From positions 7,548,001 through 7,612,000 of the forward strand of contig NC_067299.1 in NCBI RefSeq assembly GCF_020740795.1: a stretch of 64,000 nt of DNA. Direction: 5' to 3'. Positions 1-14,200 of this stretch are shown here, piece after piece. The translations under genes were made by a program, and so were the position numbers. This DNA comes from Apus apus. Taxonomy: Eukaryota; Chordata; Aves; Apodiformes; Apodidae. The stretch's first letter is position 1, and each line of letters starts with the position of its first letter. The notes under the pieces were generated by a model. That model was not told the DNA's origin and ran no database searches. It was given only the letters and a program-made list of their open reading frames with translations.

Positions 1-3000
1 ACAAAGTTACATTTCACTAAAAGAACTACTGAACCAGTCTCTAGTAAAGAACTACATGTGTGCAAGGATCTGTGCTAGATCCTGACTTGAAAGGAAAGTA
101 CCTCCATCTGCAACACACTTGCAGCATAGAACTGCCCTGCTAACTCAAGAGCTCTGAGGATACCACCTCTGGGAGAATGTCACTGTTCAGCTGGAAGCTT
201 TTCTTTGATTGTGACAGGAGTTGGACTCTGCTGAAGTGGGAAAACATCACTGCACTAGGATTTAGCAGCAGAGGAACAGGCAGCACAATGATTCCCTTGA
301 CCCCCACTTCTCTGACAATCTCAGTTTCTGAGGGCAAAATGAAAAATCCCGAGTAGCAATAAAGAGCTCTGCTTGCTCTGTGTGATACACAGACTTAACT
401 CCGTTGCTTCCAAATGGTGGCTATAGGGAAGAGGGAGAAACAAGGAGGAACTTAAATACTTGACAAAAGGAAAACACACCATCTCAGCTGCTCAAGAGCA
501 CTACCATGATATTGTGGGAAATGTTACTCCATAATCCTCACGTTGTATTTTCCTATCAATTGCCAGTTCTATGATTAATGATTCACAGGGGAACAAACCA
601 ATGCAAGAATTTGTGAGGTCTCATCACCACCACTTTGAACACCCTTCCTTCTAGAGCACTTTAGTGGGCTTTCAACCTTCCCAGTCTCTAGTTTTGATGT
701 TCATTTTCATGGCCTCGTCAAATTTTGCATCATAATTGCATTTGCTAGCTTGACATTTTCCTGACAGTATTGTTCTGCATCTCTCCTCCTGAGACGAAGA
801 AACTTGGTGAACTAGCAGTAAAAAAATGAGAGGGTTTTTGCACTCTATCATACCAAGAGAAGAGTCCTCATTTTCTCGTGCTGCTTTGAAAACTGTAAAG
901 ACACAACTCTAAGAACTGGAAGATATCAGGGTGGCAAGATGCAAATGATATTTATTAAAAGTAGATAAAAATATTCCAATAACTGAGCTGGGGGAGGGGT
1001 GGCAGACGTTCTTAAATTAAACCATTACTTGGACAAGGCTGCTGAAATTTCCTATTCTGCTTGTATTCTTATGGAAATAAAAGTAAGCTTGGAATCACTA
1101 TGGCATCACTTTAGAGGTTCTGAGGTTACTCTTGGAGCTGCTTCTTGCCCAAACAACTAAGCTGTCTACCATCAATCTACTTCTGGGGTAAATAGGATAC
1201 TGGCTACTGTCCAAATTCAAGCAATACAAACAAGCAAGAAATAAACCTATGTTAGCTCTGTGAAGTGATATAAGACCTTGCCTAGCTGGAGAGCTCTGTG
1301 GCAGCACCGAGCCCCTGAACTTGCTAGGGACACTTTTCCTCTCCCAAGAGATTGCACTTGGCTTTGAACTTTCAGCCATATAGAAAAAAGGCTGAGTTGA
1401 AATGTCAGCATCATCTTGGATTCAAATCAATCAGCTTGATGCATGATTGCAATAGCTAAACCACTTCACCTCTGCACTGCTCTTGTCCATATGTTCTTTA
1501 TATCAGCAGTCAGCAGACTGGGTGGCTCAGTGGATTCATTTCCTGTCCTAAGCTTGGGCTCCAGTTTAAACAAAACACAAAAGTCCTGAAACTGGAAAAT
1601 AAAAATTAGCATCTACTGACAGTTAAATTCACCAGACTTATTTGCATCAAGTCTCTTTCTCTATCCAAGAAGGCTGCAAGAAACCCTTTGGGAAACCCTG
1701 GTACAACTGGTGATTTTTAGCTATCTACTCAACTAGCTGGTCACAGTTCTACAAAAACAAGAAAGGAATTGGAGACCTTTCAAATGTTGACATACCTTTG
1801 GGTGAGGGGGAAGCAACAAAGGGAAGGGAGGAGAGCCCCAAACAGTGTCAACTTAAAAAAGGAAACAGATTGGAAGCAGCTATCCCCACCTCAGTAAATT
1901 AATAGCCCATTGAGTAGCAAAACCTCCACCCATTTTTAGAGCTGGGTTTCCTGCAGGCAATGCTGCTCTTTATCAACTGCAATGCAAGAGTTAAATTCCC
2001 AAGATAATTTAAATCTAAACAATGTGCAGCCTTCAGCATTAATGTAGGTGCCTGCCAGCTGGTGACAGTTAAATGGTTACTTTCTCAAGCTAAACTTATT
2101 AGCTAAGGGTCAAGACATTTTTTGTAATACTCAAGTTGCATTTAGTAGCTTGTTCTATCAGTGCACAGTGTGTTTTCTCATTGAAGGTGTATTACAGCAA
2201 GCTGGTCTCATCAGGATTCTGTCATACTTTGGTGCTAGACATCCATGCTGGACTGTTTCCTTTGCAAAAGTAAAGCTGATCTGCCATTTGGGAGATAACA
2301 AGAAAGTACGTATGTCGGAAATAGCCTTTGAATGATTGCAAGCTCTATGGCTTGGTTTCCCTGGTTCACCCTCCCACCATCCTATCTTCCTCCATAAAAT
2401 GCTAAAAGAACTGAAACAAATTTTAAAAGGGCAAGGAAGGCCTCATAAAAGGACAGCTCGTAAAAATAATCCATCCTCCAGATAGACTACAGAGGCTCCC
2501 CCACAAAGATGCTGTTCCAGAGCAGCACAAAAAGGGAGCAAGGATCAGCCCTGCTCACTGGGGATTAAAGGAGGAACCAATACAAAGGATCTCTCAAGCC
2601 TCAAGATGCAAAAAGCACCATCAGTCTGAAGAAGGGACCCCCACAGCCATGCCCATACACACACAACTCCCAAAACTGCTCCATGTGCTTTATCAGTTCA
2701 TTATCTTCTGACTGAGAGTGTCCTACTCATGCAAGTGCAACCTCACTATTCCAAAGCCCACTGGGAAATTAAACTTTTTTCCTTCAGTGTCTGGAAAGAG
2801 GAGACATCTTGAAGAAGCAGCTCAGGGCCGTTAGAGTTGCCATTCTGCTGACAGCAGAGAACAATAGTGACTGTCAGAGAATCAGAGCATTTGCAACACA
2901 GCAAGGAGGCAAGTTAAAAATACTGTAGGTCCAATCTGTCTTCAGTAATACCTGCCCTCACCTCAACTTTAAAAGTACCAGCTGTACATACAAGTGAAGT

Positions 3001-5162
3001 GAAATATTGACATTAAATCTAACTAACAAAAAAAAAAAATAAAGCATTTTGAGGCTCTGCCCTGCTAATTTGCCCTGGCTTCATAATTGCACTGTTTTTG
3101 TTTTCTTCCCATTTAGTTTTCCATTTTCTTTTGTTTGCTGTTTCCAGGAAGGAACATCCTACCCTCTCAGAGAAACCACATTTGTAGTAGGAGAGAGTAC
3201 AGAAAGGAAAATGTACTAAAGGCTCTATATCAGGTTGCTAAAAAGCCCTAAAAATCTCTTTTCAGCCCCTTTTACTTACAATTACAACTGACACCAACAT
3301 TAATTGTTAACATAAGGAGCAAGTAAATATTTTAATTTTAAAATTGATGCCTCTGGACAGCTTGAGGTGCTGTGCACACCCTTAGTGCCAGTAGAAATTA
3401 AGTGGCACACCCCTGCTGTTCTAGAAAGGGGTTTTTATTTCTTTCTTCTTCTTTCAAGAATATGGGACTGTCAGTAGCACCAGATGTTTTAGGGAGGAAA
3501 AAAGGTAAAAAGAATCTCACACATGAAAGTGAGAGCTTACTACTGGCTTTCTGCTCACACTCCACAGACCATATCCAAGCCCAGAAGAACAGTTACACCT
3601 TGAAAACTGACTGCATAAAATTGTCACCTCATTCCACAGACTTGCTCCTGAGATCACTGCTGACTTTCTCAAACAAGCTTATGTTGGCTTTTTGTTTCCA
3701 CTGAACTCTGCTGAGACAGATCTGGCACTGTGGGAGGGAGCTGGATGCTCTCCTGTACACCAGCAACACCATGAGGATGTAATTATTCACACCTGTCCAA
3801 ACCTACAGGCACAAATGGGCTGCATGCATCAGCTTCTCAGGATCCAGTCAGAACCTTGGCCAGGCTGAGCCACAACTACTTTGGACATAGCAGTTCTGCC
3901 CCAGTCCTTAGCATCCCTCTCCCCTCCAGTGACAGGTAAAAATCCAACCTGTGCACACAGCAAATTTCTTTCCCAAGTTCACTTCTTTTAGCAGCATGCT
4001 AAAATGAAAAGTTCTTTCCTGCACACTGCAATATAGGGTAGCTTGGCCACTTCTTAAGACTTTTGTTGAGCTTCTGGGAAACTATTGTTTCCTCAGCAGC
4101 CTGAAGCAAGCTGCTCTCTGCAACCATCATTCTTCGTGACTGTAACAAGACAACTTCCTCAGAGATGTGCCTGCATTGTGTATTAATATCAAGGTACCAC
4201 AGCACGAAGAACAAGAGGTGCAGCGACAAACAGTCTTAGAGCATTGGACACCCACAATGACCCTTCACCAGCCAGCAGAGGCTGTGTTGCCCTGATGGAA
4301 ATGAACAGAAAACTGAAGGCTTAGTTTTTCTCCCATTCATAAGCCACAAACACTCATGACACAGATTCAGCAGATGCCTTAGTGCCTCAACCTGAAACGT
4401 GATGGGGAAGCAGGACTTGTTTCAAAGCACAAGAAGCAACAGTTACAGCCGAGAACACCAGGAAGGAAAATGCAAAGCATGCCTTTTTGTTCATCATGAT
4501 GAGACAGGATAAAAAGAAAGACTTTCTTCCAGCTCTGGAAAGAGCCCTGTTTTTTCCTGTGTGAAAGATCAGACACTAAACCCAGACCTCTGCCTTCAGA
4601 TTCACTGTGCAGCCTGAATGTTGCACCGATAAGTCAGGAGGCAGGTGGTGAGGGGAACGAAAGGTGCCTAATTTAACTCCCAGCTCTCTGGGAACACAGG
4701 TATTATTTGTGTCCAGATCTTACATCTTACAGGTATGACCCTTACAAGCAGTCACCCAGGGTCCAGCTTTTAGCAGCTACAGCAATGAATGGGGATGACA
4801 GTGGGATGTGATGATAACACATTGACAAGGAGAAAGCACATTATCTGAAGGACCGTGCAATGGGGATGCCAAGCATAAGCACATCTATAAACAGTTCATC
4901 CCTATGTACCCACTTTTTCATCTCTTTTCCCCCCTCCTTGTTCAGGCTGCCTTGCAGGCATTCAGTATGGCCTATTTTTCAAGCCCACCTTTTGGAGCTT
5001 CTATGTGAGCATTCAGATGGGGAGTGAATACAACAGGTGATTTCTGACCATGTTTGAAAGGCATAGTACAAATTAAGGAACAAAACTCAGCTCAACCTAG
5101 CCAGTCCATCCACACACCCCCTTGCTGCTCTGTAAGGACAAGTATGTTACTGATTAACTTAC
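1..5162 (-). other. COL26A1: COL26A1 intron 3, partial
   Basis: The stretch runs from the exon 3 donor to the window edge. I looked on the minus strand for the next COL26A1 exon, a Cys-containing segment followed by a coiled-coil-like stretch and Gly-X-Y repeats, and saw none. The open frames here are short and do not resemble known proteins. I see no recognisable repeat family, only A-rich runs such as the one near 3030-3041. Confidence 0.7.
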
Positions 5163-5266
5163 CCTCTTCACAGTTGCTCCCAGTGAAGCCAGGACAGCAC
5201 CTCCACTCCAGCGTGGTCACAGTTCGGTAGGACATTTTGTACGTGGGCCTGATGAGAGTCCTGTAA
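5163..5266 (-). CDS. COL26A1: COL26A1 exon 3: second half of the EMI domain
   Basis: This 104-base exon has a TTAG acceptor and a GTAAGT donor (5162 downward). It encodes the end of Ser92 to Glu126 plus one base: YRTLIRPTYKMSYRTVTT, then LEWRCCPGFTGSNCEE. Cys115, Cys116 and Cys124 complete the EMI set. A competing acceptor six bases downstream (TTACAG) would break the frame with exon 2, so the upstream one was chosen. The exon ends in phase 1, so the next exon (expected to open with a Cys-rich ECMNC-like segment) must begin with the last two bases of a codon. I did not find that exon to the left. Confidence 0.94.
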
Positions 5267-8200
5267 CTAACACAAACAAGAATTCTGTAGAATGCATTTA
5301 TCTACTCAAGGGTGGTGTTGCTACTAACTCACAGCACATTCTCCTGCCTGGATATATCCCCAGACTACCCAGCTACCCCAGCTGCAGAAAAAATTACAGA
5401 GATGCACAAAATAAGAGAGCAAGGGTTTATCACAGCATGGATCTGATTCAACAACCCTTACTTTTGTCCTTAAACCATCACACTCTTCTGGCTCTTCCCC
5501 ACACCTCTCCTCAGATAACACTGGTATGCTTTGTGAAGGTCTCATCACTATCAAGTCGTTGCAAGTAGCAGAGATGAAGGCTCTTGTTCCCCTCACTCTA
5601 TCTCCATGTGGATTTCTCTGATGTCAAACAAAGGCTGTTATTAGCCTTCCTACAATTCTGTACAAGAGCTGCCTGCAGATACAAGCAGACCTGTGCAAGG
5701 CACCAGTGTAAAGTCAATGCAAAAACTGACATTTATGTAAACGTTTTCTTTTAAAGCAGCAGCCCTTCAAAGCTGGCATATCAGAGTTTCCCCAGTATAC
5801 AGCCAGACACATCACAAAGCTAAAAGCAAACACAGAAGTTGTACTCTACAAGCTCTCCTCGAAATTCCTACCCTTATTTAACAGCCAAAGGTATTTGGCA
5901 TGCACAGGGAGAAGCTGAAGCTTTGGGATTACAGTGTTGCAGGCTGCAGCTTTATACTTCTCTCTCAAGGCCAGACAGAAATCAGCCTGGAGCACCCGAG
6001 TCTCCTCCAGGGAAAAAGCTTCCTCCGGCAGTGCCGAGAGCCGCCAGGAGACGGAGCTCGGCCGGCAGCATTGCCCCGGGCTCCACCGGGCACAAGGCCA
6101 AAACGGAGCTAGAAATCACAGAGAATCTAATCCAAAATCCCTCCAAGAGGCAGCAGGCACAGGTGTACATCCAGAGGGCACTGCAGTGACATTGGTACAG
6201 TCACTCTGAAGAGCAGTAGCAAAGGCTTGCCAGGAGAGGCTGCCCATGTATGTCTTAGAAAGAAGGCAGCAGCTCAGTCTTTGGGAAACCAATTTCTCAG
6301 TAAGCTGTTGCTAATTATTTATGCCAGCTGCCAAACACAGGAACAGTCTTCTCCTATAGCCACCAGAGAGGATGGCCACACAAGCTTCCTCCTGAGCGTG
6401 CAGCCACCTGCACTTGGAATGGCATGGCACAGCAATGGAGAGCAGTAAGAGCAGTGCTGTCTCCTGAGAACATTCTGTCCTCACCCTCTGAGCTGCCAAA
6501 AAGCACCCCAGTTACTGCTGATACTGACAGCTGAGAACCAGGCACTTGTCTAATACAGGCTGGACAGAGCCAGATCATCCCACCTGGTTCTGTGCTTCTG
6601 CATCCAATGGGATTCAGGAGTTTGCAGTTACAGGTGAATTTGAAGACCTGACACAACATTGATGGTAGGTAGACCTTCAGTGCTTTTTCACTGAGAGACC
6701 CAAGGCACAAAGACTTTCAGTGTCTTGCTGAGGGGTCTCTCAGAACAGCTCTGGTGAAGTTAAAGAACTGAACCCCAGTCTCCTGACTCCCAGTCCTGGT
6801 GTTGGACTCAGGACATCTTTCCACACGTAAGCCCTGAACCATCATTTAGAAGTTCATGACTCCATCACTAACACCACAGCTGGACTGACCTTGAGATGAA
6901 AGTCTCCAGCCCTGTTACCAGTGTCCAGAGCCAGCTAGTCTCCAACCACACCGTGATTTTAAAACCATGTTTCTGCCAACACCAAGATGTTAAAGCTCTC
7001 TCAAACTTCATTATGAAGTGTGGAGAGTGCCTTGAACCAGACTGGAATCTTGGCAGCAGTTCTGTGTCGGGGAAGTAGCTACAGTTTAATCCTCAAACAA
7101 GCGAAGACTTCTCAGGGCATGACAAACGTGGAGTTCAGCTGTCACAGTCTACCACCCACCCTGAATTTCCTGGAAGAGTCCTGATGTTTGCAGCTCTGTT
7201 CAGCATCGTGTACTCAGGCATGTTAAGTGGCCCCAGCTTGCTAGCTCCAATTTGCTCTAAAGTTGCTCTGTTCTTCATATTCATAGCATTGTTTTTCCTC
7301 AATTGTGTGACATGGCACCAAGGTCTGTTGTTACATAGATCATCACGTCACATCATGCAGATTTGACTGCCATTCCAGCAGGGGAACAAAGAAAATTCCT
7401 TTAGCAAAGCATCACCACTGATACCTGAAGTGTTGCAATTGAAGGAGCCATGAACACATGGAAAAAGGAGAGGAAGAGATACCTGTTGCATATCAGAAGT
7501 CTCAGAATAAAAACGTGAGGAGAACACAACAGGATTGGTAGCAAAAAAGAGAAAGCCTTTCTCTTGAATGCTACTCAAGCCACAAACACTATCATAGACA
7601 CCTGCAAAACCACAGGATGAGAAGAGGTTAGGACGAGATTCAGTCTGCATCTCTGCTTCCCATACAGCCAGAGGATGTGCTCAGCATATACATTCCCCTT
7701 CAACAGAAGGCTTCCAGGCACTTCACAGAGAAGCAAACTACCAGGACCTGCTGCTCCTCTGCAAGAGATAGGTGTCATTTACCGACACATTGGGTCCCAG
7801 AGAGTAGGGCAAAACTGAGGAAAGAACCCAGAAAACTCAACTAGTGGCCACTCCTGTTACTAGATAATTCAAACAAACACCCAGTTGTCCTTGGAGGCTG
7901 TTTGATCAGTGTCAGACAAGCTGCAGGAGCTCATCCATAAGGAAACATCCTTTGGAAAACAGTCTCTTGTTTAAGTGATCGCTCAAAAAGTGGTGATTTG
8001 GGGAGGGAGTAGGAGATGACTAACTGATTTGGGAGCATGAAGCTAGAAATACTGGAGATATCAAGACACTCTGAAGGATGACAGCCAACAAGCCTCATGC
8101 CTCAGCACACAAGGATGTGGTCCCTTCGTCTCCAGAAAGTGTCACTGAACACAATAGCCAGACATGACAAGAAAGGGAAAGGGTGTCACCTTCTTGGAGC

Positions 8201-11200
8201 AAAGCCTCAAAAATCAGGTCAAAGAGAAAGACATGATCTCCGCCATGACCCAAGCAGGACAGCCTGTCACACACAGGAAATACCTTCCCCCTTAATGGAT
8301 TCCCCCTGCCCTTTGACACTTACAAACAAAGCTGTTTGTACTCCAGGACCACATGAGAGGAAAGGCGTGAAACTCATTTTCACATCACAAGAGATGGTTT
8401 TGTTAGTGTGATTCATTCAGCCATTGCAGTTTGTGCCCGAGGAGACCTTGGTGACCTTCAGAGGCTTCTATTCATTTTTTACTCAACTTCCAGGTTGAAA
8501 GTTTCAATATCATTTACTGGTGGTTTTCAGGGTAGCAAGAGGAATGAACTTGCCTTTTTCACTGGCAAAGAACCTGGAAACCAAAGATCCCAAGTTTTCT
8601 TTTACCTACTCATCTCATGGCAGTCAAGTCGCATATCAGCTCAATCCTCTACATATAACTGCTGTGTTGTCTTTTGAACAAGGTCAATCCATAAGAAGTG
8701 CTACCTCTGCATTAAAAAAAGATCAGAACAAAGCTCATGGTAGTTTCTTGAGTTTTTTGTATCTACAGCCTGATTTACAGACATGCCAAGAATCTAAACT
8801 TCCCCGTAGAAAATCAAAGTGTTCTGAAATCACATTTCAAATCAGACCTACGCTCTTTTATTTTCCTGAAGCCCCAGCTCTTCCAGCTTCCTAGCACAAA
8901 GGCAGTAGGTTCCCAGGGAACAAAGTAAACAGAAGAGTTTCAAATATGCTCCTGCAGACACTGGACCAAAAACAAAACCTGCAGCTGCAGGAGTATTGGA
9001 GACCACTGTACATGTCCTGCCTTTGCCAAAGGGGAGGAAGAGGACTCTGTTTAATTCTGAGCATGTCTGGTTTGCACAACTTACCAAGAGCCTAAAATCC
9101 AGAAAACAAACTTATATACCTCCCTTCTGAAGTTGTACAGAACAATGTTTTACAGTCTCTCGGCCCCCATCCCCCCCCCCAAAAAAAAAGAGACCAAGAC
9201 AGATATTTCCATGCCAGAATAATAATCAGCTCCTTTCTTTATTAATAACTAGATCTCAGTGCAATTGCAGAGAAGCACTGCACTTCCCTACCAGCAAGAA
9301 GGAAGAGTGCCCAGACAGCATGTCTGGGCAAGATCAAAAGGCCTTCAATTAGCAGCCAGAGGACTGTGCATAACCTAGGAAGCAGCTGGCCCTCCACCTG
9401 TGCCCAGCCAGCAGCACACATCTCCCCTTCTGAAAGCAGGGCCATCCATATTGATCCCAAACCTGAAAACACACCTTTGTGCTACAGCTCAATCCCTTAC
9501 ACACCCAGAACCTCCGCCTGTTGTGTTCACAGGGGCACTGTTCATCCTACATTTATATTCCATATGTGCATGGGAGAGCAAGCATCTTTTTCCAAGCATA
9601 TGACTCCACATCTTGGAAAGGAATAAGGGAAATAAACACATAAAAGAGTTTGTGTGTAACAGGACTTCAAATAGCAATCCTAATGCACTGGAATAAACTC
9701 TGGGATTTATTATTCAATTGACTAGAGAGAATTATTTCCCTGTGGCATTACTACTTCTGAAACTGAGGAGAAACATAAGCTACAGGCCAATCTCTTGGGT
9801 GATAGATCCTCAGTTTCTCTTACTGACCCTGTAGCAATAGTCTTCAAAAGCAAAGACCAAAATGGATGAGCCTGCAGAATTCCTTCTTTGTTATTCTGCA
9901 AACTAGCTTGTAAAATCCCTCCAGGAGCAGGAATGTGCTCAGTTTAAATGAAAACAACAAAAACAGAAAACCCAACATTCAAAGCCACCGAACAACTAGA
10001 ATGATCCATGAAAGACATGTAGCCTGCTTTTGTTACCAATGCCATCAAAAGCACAAAGCATTTGTGATAAGCCAAACCAGCTAGAATACCAAAAGGAAAA
10101 AAATGATGCAATGACTAGCAGTTGGAAAGGGCATCACAGCCCAGATTTGCTGTGTTGCTAGGATGCTCTCCCCTTCCATCTCTCTCACCTTTGAATGATG
10201 TTTGAAGCCGACAGATGAGTAACTTTGTGTTTGGGGCTTCAGTGACTCTTGGGAGAGTACAGAGGCCAGGAAAGCCCATCTCTGCACAAACCAGCTATGG
10301 GGAATCTCCAGATTCTCTGAAGTGAGAACGAGCTGCAGAGACAGGATGCTCAAAGGCTAGAATAGAACAGTTATGTGACCAGCAAGTACAGCAAAAAATA
10401 GCAGGATAAAAACTCACACAACCTGGGAACATTCATTTTTCTAGGATGAAAGAACTACATTCATTTACCTCTTCAGATATTAATTTGTTGACTACAACAG
10501 CAATACACAAATACCCTAGTCAAAATAAGGCTGATTTTGGCCAATTAGTGTATAGAATCATTCTCAAAGTCACAAAACACAGTAAGACAAGACTAGTACT
10601 GTTCTCATCTTTGAGGTAAGGCAGCATCACTTGACAGAAGGCACAGGGAGCCATGAAAGCTGCAGAAACTGAGCACTGGTCTTAAATCCTTGCCTGGCCT
10701 TTGACCCTTCTCTGTGAGCCTGAGGGAGCCGTGTGTCCTAAGAACGGTAGGATCATGCAATAGCCTGCAGATGCTGAAGCAAAAGGATTGCTCATGAGGG
10801 GTTACAAATCAGATGCTTGGGTTTACTGGGAGCTGGCTGAAACCATCCAGGCAGCAGAGTCTCTGAGATTAAGTTGCCATTGAAACACCAAGCTAAAGAC
10901 TTTATCCCTTCCTTCAGACAGATAAATGGCATGTGATTTTTCTAAGTGCACCAGGAGCTTCAGCCAGACTGCTGGAAAGTTGCCCGTTCACTTTGTAACA
11001 TGACAAAGCAGAGGCATATCCTGTGGCTTGCAGGAGCTGAAGCCTTCACTACACAAATGGAGAGAGTTCAAGAATAGATCTGCTGAGGGAAAGTCTCCAG
11101 CCAAGACTACTCTAAAGTAACTCAGAACCCAAACTAAATAGAGTCTGGGGTGGAGAGCAAGAACTGAGCAGCTCATCCCATCCCAGCCAAGATGACAACA

Positions 11201-14200
11201 CTCCTGCAAGAAGTACAGCTGCCAGCTTCCCAAGAGCAAGTGAACAAACAGCAAGGACATCACACGACTGAAGCTGCTAGGCTAGGGAAGCTCAGATAGT
11301 CCTCTGTCAAAGGTTTGACCCTGAGCCACAGTTTGTGCAATAAGGGAAAGAAACATAACACGAATGAATGGGAGACAGGAAATGGATTAAATCCTTGTCT
11401 GGCCACACTGATGTCTGCTTGTAAGCAGAGTCTCTCTAACAGAGAGCCCCTCTCAGCTGTCACCACGAGGTTGAAAGATGCCTTTTCTTTTGGCTGGCGT
11501 CCCTTTTGCTAGTGAGCAGCCTGATAACGGGTGCTGGCAGAATGAAAGCTCTCCCAGATACGGTTGACTCCCTTTAAACAAGGAGATGAAAACAGTTTGC
11601 TTCAAGTCACAGCTGGGAGAAATACTATAAAGCCAAAACAATGCCAATGTTTTACCAACATTTTGCATTGCTTACAGTGAAGCGTAACATTATATGAACC
11701 TGGCTGTGCCCCCCCATCCCTGCAAGCTCAGGCACCAGAAATCTCACTAGAGAAGAGCAGGAGAAGGCCAGAAGACCTTTAAGTTTGACTTTTTGACAAA
11801 AGAAAAGCAACTATATTTCTATTACCTGAATCACAGGGATATGGAGAGCATGAACATTTCTAACCACTACCAGACCTGGAGCCTGACGTCCCCAGAAGCT
11901 GAACTTCTAGAACCTCTGAAAAGACAGAGCTGCTGGTAGAGAGAAAAGTAAGGAGGAAACAGAAACAATGTTGGTTGATGGTAATGAAGCATTAGCCTTG
12001 TGAAGCATTCTTGCTGGACCTATCACATAGAGTAGATACAGTCAAGCAGGCACTCATTAAGGACTATAGGCAAAATAGAGAAGTTCTTTCATATTACAGG
12101 TACACACTCAAGGACCAATGACGTAGAGATGGTGTTTAGGGACACAAGGGATTCTGTGCTTTCCTGTGAAGCTAGTGTAAGCCCTCTTCTGTGTTTTGCA
12201 AAGGAGAGAATCCTATTTGGTACTAGAGTCAAGCTGCTTTTCCCTACTGAAGGTATCTACTGAAGATACCCTGACTTAGGATCTGAGAGATTAATCCCTT
12301 GGCCTCACAATGTATCAGGGCTTGCAGCATTTCTGGACTTCAATCCTGCAGAAACAGGATTGGCTGAAACATGGGTAGAGGTGTCCTTTGCTGTTAGTGA
12401 GAGCCATGGCAGCAAAGCAGCAACCTCATGGGCTCAGGTTCTGCCATGCCACATCCATTATTCTCTTTTTGGGAGAAGTTAGCTTGAAATACAAGAGGTA
12501 ACATTTAACCTAACTACAGAGCAGTTGTCTTCACCCTGCACCATAGACAGTGTACTCATGGCAATTAAAAAAAAAAACAAACAAAAACAGATTCCTGAGA
12601 AAACCAAGACAACTCCCAGGCAAACAGCAGTGCCAACCAAAGCTTTCAGACATGCTAAGATAGCTTTTGGGGTTCGTTTTTTTGTTTTGTAGGTACAAAA
12701 GCACTCTCAAACCACTAGTTAGGGAAAAGGGAAGAAATAAATAAATGAATTATGATACCTGGGTCTAGTTTTCTGAACTTTTCATCCTCTATAACAATTT
12801 TCAGAGACCTGTCAAAGGAAGTTGTGCAGCGTGGTGGCTGGTATGAGCTTGAGCCCCTTCAAAGCCAGCAGAGAAAAAAAAAAAAATATATATATATAAT
12901 TTGCAGGGAACTGCACTAGCAGTGATGAATAAAAGAGGGACTCAACTGTCCTGTGACGTCAGGGGCTGTCTCTCATTGCTATCCTTGGGAGTTTTCATAT
13001 GAAAATAGAAGATGGTATTCACCTGAGCTAGGAGAGAGACTGATGTTTCCTAAAGAGACATTACTCATTGTGGTAAAAGAGGGTGAAAACGACAACAACA
13101 AAATAGTTTAAAAAATTAAAACCTCAGCTTTACTCTTAGAAAAGAGAAAGCCAGTTGTCCACATATCCCTAGATGCTGGCAACATAATATTGATAGGCTG
13201 CTGCACAGGCCCAGGAAATAAGACCTCAACTGTACTGCATGACTCAGGGTTACCAAACACTGCTCACGATAGTTACATGTCACTAAAGTCATCATTTTCT
13301 GTGGCTACTTTTCATTCTGTTATCAGAAATTAGAAAACAAGCAGCTACTTATAAAAGATGTCTGGGATGGAAATAACTTATCTAACAACCCACTCAAGTC
13401 TCATGACCTCAGTGGCTTTGACTTCATTCCTACTTGTTCTTGGGGCTCTCCATTTCATACAGTAATGGTACTGAAGATGGTTAAGAACCAGCACATCACT
13501 CGTGCTTTACCTTTGGTTATAACTGGGTGGCCTCTAGCATTTGTTAGCAGCTTTTTGGAGGTTCTTAGAGAGAGGTCCAGAGTCTCTCTACTTTATGCAA
13601 GATTGTCACACAATGCACGATTAGAGGACAGACAGTAGAGTCATTTCCTCAGAAGCCTTTTGCTTCGCTTGCATTTCCTCCCACTTGCAAAGGGAACAGA
13701 ATATTAATGTTCTCTTGTCTCTTCTGGTAGGTCCCTTCATGGTGACCATCTTCTAGAAACTCAGCTCCTGTCAGCTAAGCTTTCACCAGCTGAGATCTTA
13801 AATATCAATAACCCCAGCTTCTTTCCATGATATTTTCACATAGAAAAATCGAGAAGTCTGCTGCCATTCTGCATTGTCTCCAAACAATTGGATTCGTCAG
13901 GCAAATGAACTAAACTACATTTGAAACTGAAAATGTTCCATGAATAACAATGTCACAACAGCACACACTACTCCTAAAGGCTCTGGGTTAACAATGTAAG
14001 AATCAATGTACATGAGTAACTGCAGGAGCCCACAAAAAGGATTTTCACCCGTTACACGATCAATTGTTTGAAACTTATGAAACTATAGTTATGTCAAAAA
14101 GGAAAAATAAGCAAGATTTTTGGCAAGTTTAGGAGACTAGGTGAAAGCTCACAAGTTTCTAATGACAATTATGCACGTAAAGTCTGGGAAATTAAAAAGC

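Noticed and set aside
1-5162. Search for COL26A1 exon 4 (Cys-rich segment after the EMI domain)
   Set aside because: No matching minus-strand segment with correct phase and splice sites was seen. It is presumably beyond the left edge.
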